Shown here in pieces: positions 1 to 6,046 of a DNA stretch of 7,841 nucleotides (within the stretch, counting starts at the first letter, position 1; each line of letters begins with the position of its first letter). Below the pieces are notes generated by a model, which worked only from the letters and a program-made list of their open reading frames with translations, was not told the DNA's origin and ran no database searches. The position numbers were made by a program, and so were the translations under genes. Origin of the DNA: GCA-2719315 sp964448645 (GTDB lineage: Bacteria > Bacteroidota > Bacteroidia > Flavobacteriales > Flavobacteriaceae); assembly GCA_964448645.1 (NCBI GenBank), contig CAYUZY010000092.1, positions 1 through 7,841 on the forward strand, written 5' to 3'.

Positions 1-286
1 CACCAATACTACACATATAATACTGTGAAACCCATTTCCAAAAATCAAAATTTAATTCTCTAATTATTGGCTTTTCATCTAATAAAATTATAATAGACTT
101 AACTTCATAATTCAAAGGTTTATCCGAGTGAGTTTTAGAAATAATTCCTGTAAAAATTCTATTTTTACCGAAAGGAACCACTACTCTCATACCAACACTT
201 ATATTTAAAAATGTTTTATTCTCAAAAAAATAAGTAAATGTATTTCTAATTGGCAATGGTAATATTACATCTACATAAGAATCCAT
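1..286 (-). CDS. priA: Primosomal protein N' (PriA replication-restart helicase), N-terminal fragment
   Basis: Only the first 95 codons are in the window; the gene continues past base 1. It starts at an ATG (286-284, minus strand) and reads MDSYVDVILPLPI, followed by GMRVVVPFGK at about residues 32-41 and a WKWVSQYYMCSIG segment at 83-95. These match the N-terminal DNA-binding domain of PriA (the 3'-end-binding barrel), where the paired motifs V-x-LPLP and G-x-RV-x-VPFG are typical, as is the W-x-W-x-S-x-YYMC stretch in Bacteroidetes members. PriA is a 3'-to-5' helicase that recognises stalled forks and reloads the replisome in the cytoplasm. The helicase motifs and zinc-binding cysteines would lie outside the window. 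Its start is 11 bases after the stop of the YihY-like gene, so the two are probably co-transcribed. The family call is firm; the integrity of the rest cannot be judged. Confidence 0.9.
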   Translation of the reverse strand, partial: MDSYVDVILPLPIRNTFTYFFENKTFLNISVGMRVVVPFGKNRIFTGIISKTHSDKPLNYEVKSIIILLDEKPIIRELNFDFWKWVSQYYMCSIG

Positions 287-297
287 TTGAATATTTT

Positions 298-1221
298 TTA
301 AACCTTTAATTTTCTTTTAAAACTAGCAATAGTAGCATTTAACTCAAATCCTAAAAGAAGAATATTTGAATTAATCCATATATAAAGTAAAAAAATTAAA
401 AGAGCGCCAATTGATCCATACAATTGATTGTAATTTGAAAAATTATCAATATAAATACCAAAAAAATAAGTAGTTGTGAAAAATAAAAACGTAGTCATCA
501 AAGCACCTGGAGAAAGAAAACTTATTTTCCTAACTTCAATCGTTCCAAAATAGTATAATATACATACGGTTGTGTGAGTAATAAATCCAAAAAATATTAT
601 TTGACCAATTCTAATCCAATTTATTTCACTTTCAATAAGAGACTCTAAATTTTTAAGAATATAAAATTCAAAATAAAAAAATATAACTACAGCTAAGAGA
701 AATAAAAATGCTAACAAAATGCTAACAGCTATTGAATATAAATATTGTTTAAAAAAATTTCTAGACAATTCAATATGGTAGGAATCTTCAAAACCAGAAA
801 AAATGGCTGAAACTCCATTTGCTGTAAATATAATTGACAAGATAAATACAGAAGACAAAAGACCTCCTCTTGGTTTATTTTGAATATCTTCAAAAATAGA
901 ATTAAAAAACCCTAGCGTTTCACTTGGAATAAAAAACTCAATATATGTCAATAAAGTATTATCAAAATTTTTAATTGAAACAAAAGGAATTAAATCTATA
1001 AAAGGAATTAAGTTTAGAATAAATAAAATAAATGGGAAAAGAGCCATAAAAAAACTAAAAGAAATACTTCCAGCTCGAGATGATAAAGCTCCTTTTACAA
1101 TACCAATAATATACATTCTCAATATGTCATAAAAAGAAAACCCATAAAAAAAATTTGGTTTTATTTTTTTTAAAAATTGAATAAAATTATTAATTATTGG
1201 AATATTTCTAATTTTTATCAT
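298..1221 (-). CDS. YihY/BrkB-family inner-membrane protein
   Basis: This encodes 307 residues, a normal length for the YihY/virulence factor BrkB family. Hydrophobic segments that look membrane-spanning lie at about residues 52-76, 121-142, 160-189, 204-225, 238-258 and 269-293, giving about six helices. Family hallmarks are visible: the RAGSISFSFFMALFPF segment at 49-64, and near the C-terminus the LYGSIGALLIFLLYIWINS segment (267-285) followed by GFELNA (291-296). The short basic tail FKRKLKV suggests a cytoplasmic C-terminus. The family was once labelled ribonuclease BN by mistake; it is an integral membrane protein whose role is not well settled, with transport suggested. The ATG start gives the full first cytoplasmic region and sits 14 bases or so downstream of the likely transcription start. 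It precedes priA in the same direction with an 11-base gap. The family is certain; the function is not. Confidence 0.9.
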   Translation of the reverse strand: MIKIRNIPIINNFIQFLKKIKPNFFYGFSFYDILRMYIIGIVKGALSSRAGSISFSFFMALFPFILFILNLIPFIDLIPFVSIKNFDNTLLTYIEFFIPSETLGFFNSIFEDIQNKPRGGLLSSVFILSIIFTANGVSAIFSGFEDSYHIELSRNFFKQYLYSIAVSILLAFLFLLAVVIFFYFEFYILKNLESLIESEINWIRIGQIIFFGFITHTTVCILYYFGTIEVRKISFLSPGALMTTFLFFTTTYFFGIYIDNFSNYNQLYGSIGALLIFLLYIWINSNILLLGFELNATIASFKRKLKV

Positions 1222-1241
1222 TTAAATCTAAATATCATAGA

Positions 1242-1249
1242 CAAATATA
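1242..1249 (-). promoter_or_regulatory. Candidate Bacteroidetes -7 promoter box for the yihY-like gene and priA
   Basis: Read on the minus strand this is TATATTTG, a perfect match to the Bacteroidetes -7 consensus TAnnTTTG. It would place the transcription start near 1235, leaving a leader of about 14 bases before the ATG at 1221. No TTTG-like -33 element is seen at the expected distance upstream (around 1268-1273), so the call rests on the -7 box and its position in the divergent gap 1222-1312. Confidence 0.5.
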
Positions 1250-1312
1250 TAAACCTGATTAAATCATTACTAGATTTTATTGAATATAATAACATCAAGT
1301 TTGTAAATTTAT

Positions 1313-1753
1313 ATGGTGAAAATAAAATTAATCTGTATAGGTAAAAATAATTCTAAATCATTTGATTCTGAAATTAATAAATATATTACCAGAATTAATT
1401 CTTATATAAACTTTTCAATCATTCATTTTAATAATTCAAAATTGATAGATAAAAAAATTAAAACCTTGAAAAAAAATGAAGAATTAATTTTTTTATTAGA
1501 TGAAAGTGGAAATGAATATAATTCTTTAGAGTTTGCAAATTTTATTCAAAAAAAAAATAATTTAGGCTTTAGTAACTTAACTTTTATTATTGGTGATCAT
1601 TCTGGTTTTCCTAAATTAATAATTGATAGTTTTAAAAATAAAATAGCTTTATCTAAAATGACCTTCTCTCATCAAATGATAAGATTATTCTTTTGCGAAC
1701 AGTTATATAGAGCAATTACCATAATAAATAATCATCCCTATCATAATAATTAA
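1313..1753 (+). CDS. rlmH: 23S rRNA (pseudouridine1915-N3)-methyltransferase RlmH
   Basis: RlmH is a small SPOUT-class methyltransferase that uses S-adenosylmethionine to methylate pseudouridine 1915 in helix 69 of 23S rRNA on assembled ribosomes; it acts as a homodimer. The 146-residue product begins MVKIKLICIGKN, and carries LLDESGNEYNSLEFANFI (61-78; family LDxxGxxxSSxxFA), a FIIGDHSGF glycine-rich strand-loop (91-99), LSKMTFSHQMIR (113-124) and the C-terminal signature EQLYRAITIINNHPYH (129-144). These form the knotted SAM-binding site. Two oddities: it is about ten residues shorter than the usual 155-159, mainly in the N-terminal half, and the second glycine of the usual IGGxxG motif is aspartate (position 95). 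It is the first gene of the plus-strand run, divergent from the yihY-like gene, and its TAA is immediately followed by the rdgB ATG, which suggests translational coupling. Confidence 0.93.
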   Translation: MVKIKLICIGKNNSKSFDSEINKYITRINSYINFSIIHFNNSKLIDKKIKTLKKNEELIFLLDESGNEYNSLEFANFIQKKNNLGFSNLTFIIGDHSGFPKLIIDSFKNKIALSKMTFSHQMIRLFFCEQLYRAITIINNHPYHNN

Positions 1754-2332
1754 ATGAAATTAATTTTTGCAACCCATAACGAAAATAAAGTTCATGAAAT
1801 AAAAAATTTAATTCCAAAAAAAATTAAACTTCTTAGTTTACATGACATTGGATTTGAAAATGAAATAATTGAAAGTGGAAATTCATTGCATGAAAATGCA
1901 CTTATAAAAGCAAAATTTATTAACTCAAAATATGGATTAAATTGTTTTGCAGATGATACTGGTCTTGAAGTTTATTCTTTAAATAATGAACCAGGTGTTT
2001 ATTCATCAAGATATGCTGGTTATCCAATTAACAGCAATAAAAATATTAAAAAACTTCTTTATAACCTTTCAACATTTAATAATAAAAGTGCAAGATTTAG
2101 AACAGTTTTAAGTTTAATTATTGAAAAAAATGTTTTTAGTTTTGAAGGTGTAGTTAATGGAAGAATTTATGATAAAATTAAAGGTAGGAATGGTTTTGGA
2201 TATGACCCCATTTTCATACCAAAAGGGTTTAATAAAACTTTTGCAGAGCTATCTTTGAAAGAAAAAAATTTGATTAGTCATAGATCAATTGCTATAAATA
2301 AAATGATCCTCTTTCTGAAAAAAAACTATTAA
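1754..2332 (+). CDS. rdgB: Non-canonical purine NTP pyrophosphatase (RdgB/HAM1 family)
   Basis: This enzyme hydrolyses dITP, ITP, XTP and dXTP to the monophosphate and pyrophosphate, keeping deaminated purines out of DNA and RNA. The 192-residue length is typical. Motifs in order are FATHNENK (5-12, nucleotide-binding loop), E40 with SGNSLHENALIKA (41-53), FADDTGLEV (65-73, with the metal and catalytic aspartates 67-68), PGVYSSRYAG (80-89), NGFGYDPIFIP (146-156), FAELSLKEKN (163-172) and SHR (175-177), all of which line the nucleobase and phosphate pocket in the known family. Nothing is missing. The ATG directly abuts the stop of rlmH (zero-base gap), so both are likely read from one transcript. 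A 46-base gap separates it from the next gene's proposed start. Confidence 0.95.
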   Translation: MKLIFATHNENKVHEIKNLIPKKIKLLSLHDIGFENEIIESGNSLHENALIKAKFINSKYGLNCFADDTGLEVYSLNNEPGVYSSRYAGYPINSNKNIKKLLYNLSTFNNKSARFRTVLSLIIEKNVFSFEGVVNGRIYDKIKGRNGFGYDPIFIPKGFNKTFAELSLKEKNLISHRSIAINKMILFLKKNY

Positions 2333-2378
2333 TTTAACTTTATAGTAAATTAAATATGGATTATATATTAATTTTAAA

Positions 2379-3152
2379 ATTAAAAAAATTAAAAAATTAA
2401 GTTTTTATATTCTGATTCTTCTTTTCTTTTTTACTTCTAATGCTCAAAAAGAAAATAAACAATTTAGAGCTATTGTAGAAAATGAAAGCACTGGTTTGCC
2501 AATGCAAAGTGTACACGTTTTAAACTTAACTCAAGTTATTGGAACAACAACTGATTCAAAAGGAGTTTTTGAAATAAATGCTAAAACAAATGATACACTT
2601 TATTTTTCATTTTTAGGATACAAAGCTTTAAAGATTGCTGTAACAAATGATATGATTAAATATGGAAACTCTAAATTTCAAATGACTGAATTAGCTTTTG
2701 CCTTAGAAGAAATTATAATAAGACCCTATAAATTAACTGGCTACTTAGATATTGATGTTAAAAATGCTCCTATAAATTCCTCAAAAAGGTATATTATTTC
2801 AGGGCTTCCCAATATAGGTTATGAATCTGGTAATAGAAACTCTTCTAATATCTCGAATGCAATTGGAGCAATTTTTAACCCAGCTGATTTTTTACATAAT
2901 ATATTTGGAAAAAATCCTAAACAATTAAAAAAATTAAAAAAAATGAGAGATGACTTTGAAATAAAAAACCTTCTGGCTTCTAAATTTGATAGACAAGTAC
3001 TTTCTCAACTATTAAAAATTGAAAGAATTGATATTGATGAAATCTTAAGAAATTGTAATTATTCTGACACTTTCATTAAACAAGCTAATGATCTTCAAAT
3101 CCTTGAAGGTATAAGTAACTGTTATGAAGAATATCGTATTTTAAAGTTATAA
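2379..3152 (+). CDS. Exported CarboxypepD_reg-like domain protein with a non-standard start
   Basis: The open frame runs from just after a TAA at 2346-2348 to the TAA at 3150-3152. It has no ATG, GTG or TTG until TTG at 2496, which would start inside the conserved domain. Starting instead at ATT 2379 gives 257 residues with a textbook signal peptide: basic KKIKK start, hydrophobic LSFYILILLFFF, and cleavage after TSNA before Q23. Residues about 29-100 are a CarboxypepD_reg-like beta-sandwich (FRAIVENESTGLPMQSVHVL, then GTTTDSKGVFEI and LYFSFLGYKAL), a common Bacteroidetes envelope module. The C-terminal half has an NPADFLHNIFGKNPKQLKKL segment and ends with CNYSDTFIKQANDLQILEGI and a CYEEYRILK-like tail; I recognise this as a recurring uncharacterised flavobacterial protein type, with no known reaction. 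It probably resides in the periplasm. The alternative to an AUU start is a one-base deletion in an A run (see findings). Confidence 0.75.
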   Translation: MKKIKKLSFYILILLFFFTSNAQKENKQFRAIVENESTGLPMQSVHVLNLTQVIGTTTDSKGVFEINAKTNDTLYFSFLGYKALKIAVTNDMIKYGNSKFQMTELAFALEEIIIRPYKLTGYLDIDVKNAPINSSKRYIISGLPNIGYESGNRNSSNISNAIGAIFNPADFLHNIFGKNPKQLKKLKKMRDDFEIKNLLASKFDRQVLSQLLKIERIDIDEILRNCNYSDTFIKQANDLQILEGISNCYEEYRILKL

Positions 3153-3188
3153 TAAATAAAAATAAATTATTAATATAACATATAAGAT

Positions 3189-3196
3189 TATCTTTG
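3189..3196 (+). promoter_or_regulatory. Candidate Bacteroidetes -7 promoter box for purB
   Basis: TATCTTTG is a perfect match to TAnnTTTG and lies in the 59-base gap before purB. The transcription start would be near 3203, giving a leader of about 9 bases to the ATG at 3212. The region one turn and a half upstream (about 3165-3172) reads aattatta, a poor match to the -33 TTTG element. The box overlaps a TTG (3194-3196) that is in frame with purB, so its presence argues against that TTG being the start codon. Confidence 0.5.
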
Positions 3197-3211
3197 TACA
3201 AGATATTGATT

Positions 3212-4564
3212 ATGAAAATTAATTCCTTAAATGCTATTTCACCTATTGATGGTAGGTATAGAAAAAAAACTGAATCTCTTTCTAAATATTTTTCAGAAGA
3301 ATCATTAATAAAATATCGTTTAAAAATTGAAATTGAATATTTTATTGCGCTTTGCAAAATTCCTCTTCCAGAATTAAAAAATTTTAATTCTAAATTATTT
3401 AAAAATTTAAGAAATATTTACACAAATTTTTCAAAAAATGACGCTATAAAAATTAAAAAAATAGAAAGAAAAACAAAACATGATGTAAAAGCTGTTGAAT
3501 ATTATATTAAAGAAAAATTTAATGATTTAGACATATTAAAATATAATGAATTCGTTCATTTTGGTCTTACATCGCAAGATATAAACAATACAGCTATACC
3601 CCTATCTCTTAAAGAAGCTTTAAATGACATATATTTAATTGAATTGAATAAGATAATTGAAATTTTAAAAAAATTAGTAACTAAGTTTAATGACATAACC
3701 ATTCTGGCTAGAACGCATGGTCAACCGGCCTCTCCTACAACTATGGGAAAAGAATTAGATGTTTTTAATCAAAGATTAATTATTCAAAGAGATCAACTTC
3801 TAAAAATTCCTAACTCAGCTAAGTTTTCTGGTGCAACTGGTAATTTTAATGCTCATAATGTAGCATATCCTAAAATTAACTGGAAAAAATTTGCAGAAAA
3901 TTTTGTTACTAAAAACTTAGGTTTAAACTTCTCATTTCCTACAACTCAAATTGAACATTATGATTCTTTTGCTTCATTATGTGATAACCTTAAAAGAATT
4001 AACACGATACTTATTGATTTTAATCAGGATATTTGGTTGTATATATCTCAAGACTATTTTAAACAAAAAGTTAAATCCAATGAAGTTGGATCATCTGCCA
4101 TGCCTCATAAAGTTAATCCTATAGATTTTGAAAATGCTGAAGGAAATCTTGGAATTGCTAACTCCATACTAAATTTCTTTTCAAATAAACTTCCGATTTC
4201 AAGACTTCAAAGAGACTTAACCGACAGTACTGTTTTAAGAAATATCGGAGTGCCTCTTGGGCATACTCTTATTGCTTTTAGTTCAATTATAAATGGTTTA
4301 AAAAAACTTGTTATAAACAAGGAAATAATTAAAAGTGATTTAGAAGAAAATTGGGTTGTTATTTCTGAAGCAATACAAACAATTCTAAGAAGAGAAGGGT
4401 ATGATAATCCATATGAAATATTAAAAGGATTAACCAGAAATCATAAAACAATTAATAAAAAAAATCTACATAGTTTTATAAATAATCTTGATATTTCAGA
4501 AAAACTTAAAATTGAACTAAAAAATATTTCCCCATTTAATTATCTAGGAATTTTAAAACAATGA
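3212..4564 (+). CDS. purB: Adenylosuccinate lyase
   Basis: This is a member of the fumarase/aspartase superfamily. It cleaves SAICAR to AICAR in purine synthesis and adenylosuccinate to AMP, releasing fumarate each time; it works as a cytoplasmic homotetramer. The 450-residue product from ATG 3212 resembles the E. coli-type enzyme (456 residues): MKINSLNAISPIDGRY (1-16), KHDVKAVEY (89-97), HFGLTSQDINNTA (116-128), ARTHGQPASPTTMGKE (166-181, catalytic His169), SGATGNFNAH (206-215), TTQIEHYD (244-251) and the superfamily signature GSSAMPHKVNPIDFEN (293-308), whose serines sit on the mobile catalytic loop. The active site looks complete. A longer in-frame start at TTG 3194 would add six residues, but that codon lies in the promoter box and homologues begin at the MKINSL-like segment. 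It overlaps the following protease gene by ATGA, so the two are probably translated from one message. Confidence 0.96.
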   Translation: MKINSLNAISPIDGRYRKKTESLSKYFSEESLIKYRLKIEIEYFIALCKIPLPELKNFNSKLFKNLRNIYTNFSKNDAIKIKKIERKTKHDVKAVEYYIKEKFNDLDILKYNEFVHFGLTSQDINNTAIPLSLKEALNDIYLIELNKIIEILKKLVTKFNDITILARTHGQPASPTTMGKELDVFNQRLIIQRDQLLKIPNSAKFSGATGNFNAHNVAYPKINWKKFAENFVTKNLGLNFSFPTTQIEHYDSFASLCDNLKRINTILIDFNQDIWLYISQDYFKQKVKSNEVGSSAMPHKVNPIDFENAEGNLGIANSILNFFSNKLPISRLQRDLTDSTVLRNIGVPLGHTLIAFSSIINGLKKLVINKEIIKSDLEENWVVISEAIQTILRREGYDNPYEILKGLTRNHKTINKKNLHSFINNLDISEKLKIELKNISPFNYLGILKQ

Positions 4565-6027
4565 AGTTAATTCAACAATATAAAATTTTATTTTTTTTAT
4601 TATCATTAATTATATTAAATGGATGTAAAAAAGATAATGATTCAGTTTTAAAAATTGACTCCGATGACAATGCCATTAATCTTGATGGAGAGCTTCAAAT
4701 TAGCGACTTTGTATGGCAGGGGTTAAACTACTTTTACTACTGGCAAGAAAGTGTAGTGAAATTATCTGATTCATTATTAAATGATAGTGAAAAATATATT
4801 GAATTTATTAATGAAAACCCTGATCCTAAAGAATTCTTTGAATCTCTTAAGCATCCTGATGATCGATTTAGTTGGATTCAGGAAGATTATGAAGAATTAG
4901 ACAATTTCTTAAAAGGAGTGTTCTCATCAAATGGAGTTGAGTTTCAATTGATTTGTTATTCTAGTTGTGACCAAGTTATTGGAATTGTTAAGTATATTCT
5001 TGAGGGTTCAGATGCTTATGATAAAAATATTAAGCGTGGAGATTATTTTTACGGAGTTGATGGCATAAGTCTTACATCAAAAAATTACGGTAATCTTCTT
5101 AATGGAGAAAATCTATCTTATACACTTAATATGGCAAAAATTGAAAATGATGGCACACTTAAACCTAATGGTATTAATATAGAACTAGTAAAAGAGGAAA
5201 ATTTTGAATCAAATCCAATTCAAGTTGAAAAAATTATTTCTTTAAATTCAAACAAAATTGGTTATTTAATGTACAATCAATTTGTTGGTAATAAAACATC
5301 CTTAATTAACGATTCTTTTGGGAAATTTAAAAATGAAGGAATAACTGATCTTATTCTTGATTTAAGATACAATGGAGGAGGATCAGTGGCTACTTGTACT
5401 GCTATTGCTAGTATGATAACAGGTCAATTTAAGGGAAAAGTTTTTTCTAAACAAAATTGGAATTCTAAACTCACAGAATATTGGAATGATAAAAATCCTG
5501 AAAGTTTAAATGATCGATTCGATGATAAATTTGATGATTCCAAGCAAATAAACTCTTTAAATCTTGAAAAAGTATATATAATAACTACTTCTGAATCAGC
5601 TTCCTCAAGCGAACTATTAATAAATGGTCTAAAACCTTATATAAATGTTATTCATATTGGAGAATTAACAAGTGGTAAAAATGTTGGATCAATAACTGTC
5701 TACGACTATATTGACAATGATGGTACAAAAAACCCTTATCATAAATATGCAATGCAACCTATAGTATTAAAAATGGCAAATAGTGATGGTTTTGATGATT
5801 ATACAGATGGTTTAATTCCAGATATAGAACAAGAAGAAGATCTTTTTAATCTCGGGAGTCTAGGTGATCCTAATGAAGTTTTAATTTCAATTGCAATCAA
5901 TTTAATAACGGGAAGTGGTAAGACAAGTTATAAAAAAGTTGAAGTAAATAGAGAAAATCTAATCATAGATCCTAAAATGAAAAAGAAACAAATAATGTAT
6001 GTAGATTTTAATCCAATTTCAAAATAA
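4561..6027 (+). CDS. S41-family (C-terminal processing) peptidase lipoprotein
   Basis: The 488-residue product starts with a lipoprotein signal peptide: MKLIQQYK, a hydrophobic core, and the lipobox LNGC with Cys22 as the lipidated residue. The residues after it, KKDND, are lysine- and acid-rich like the Bacteroidetes lipoprotein export signal, so the protein may be displayed on the outer surface. An N-terminal helical part has FVWQGLNYFYYWQ (50-62), typical of Bacteroidetes S41 proteins. A PDZ-like region covers about 120-215 (GIVKYILEGSDAYDKNIKRGD, roughly 141-161). The S41 core follows: TDLILDLRYNGGGSV (262-276), SESASSSELLINGLKP (344-359) and IGELTSGKNVGS (366-377). Ser348 and Lys373 are 25 residues apart, the spacing of the catalytic dyad in Prc and CtpA, so it is probably active. 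Substrate unknown. Its ATG overlaps the purB stop by 4 bases; it converges on carB. A short acidic stretch, DRFDDKFDDS, lies at 318-327. Confidence 0.92.
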   Translation: MKLIQQYKILFFLLSLIILNGCKKDNDSVLKIDSDDNAINLDGELQISDFVWQGLNYFYYWQESVVKLSDSLLNDSEKYIEFINENPDPKEFFESLKHPDDRFSWIQEDYEELDNFLKGVFSSNGVEFQLICYSSCDQVIGIVKYILEGSDAYDKNIKRGDYFYGVDGISLTSKNYGNLLNGENLSYTLNMAKIENDGTLKPNGINIELVKEENFESNPIQVEKIISLNSNKIGYLMYNQFVGNKTSLINDSFGKFKNEGITDLILDLRYNGGGSVATCTAIASMITGQFKGKVFSKQNWNSKLTEYWNDKNPESLNDRFDDKFDDSKQINSLNLEKVYIITTSESASSSELLINGLKPYINVIHIGELTSGKNVGSITVYDYIDNDGTKNPYHKYAMQPIVLKMANSDGFDDYTDGLIPDIEQEEDLFNLGSLGDPNEVLISIAINLITGSGKTSYKKVEVNRENLIIDPKMKKKQIMYVDFNPISK

Positions 6028-6046
6028 ACTAAATTCTTATTTAGTT
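6027..6046. terminator. Candidate bidirectional terminator between the S41 peptidase gene and carB
   Basis: A perfect inverted repeat, AACTAAAT and ATTTAGTT around the 4-base loop TCTT, lies exactly between two converging genes. Its left arm begins at the last base of the peptidase stop codon (6025-6027) and the carB stop codon (6037-6039, minus strand) covers part of the loop and the first base of the right arm. The stem has only one G-C pair and the flanking U tracts are imperfect: plus-strand T run at 6054-6058, minus-strand TATTTT right after the stem. It is therefore a weak but well-placed candidate. Confidence 0.45.

Noticed and set aside
1296..1303. CAAGTTTG as a -7 promoter box for rlmH
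   Set aside because: It misses the leading T of TAnnTTTG, the only nearby TTG (1280-1282) is just 13 bases upstream, too close for a -33 element, and it would put the transcription start almost on the ATG. The rlmH promoter is not identified.
2329..2353. Inverted repeat TTAATTTA / TAAATTAA after rdgB with a 9-base loop
   Set aside because: The stem is entirely A-T with no following U tract, and such repeats are expected by chance in DNA of this composition; not called as a terminator.
2356..2400. Fourteen-codon ATG frame just upstream of the exported protein gene
   Set aside because: Too short and of low complexity to call as a peptide; it matters only as the possible true start if the A run at 2391-2396 lacks one base.
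2496..2498. TTG as the start of the CarboxypepD_reg-like protein
   Set aside because: It would remove the signal peptide and the first strand of the conserved domain, which are clearly encoded upstream in the same frame.
3085..3357. Minus-strand open frame of 90 codons across the end of the exported-protein gene and the start of purB
   Set aside because: It is antisense to two well-supported genes, crosses the purB promoter gap and shows no recognisable domain; it is a shadow frame in AT-rich DNA.
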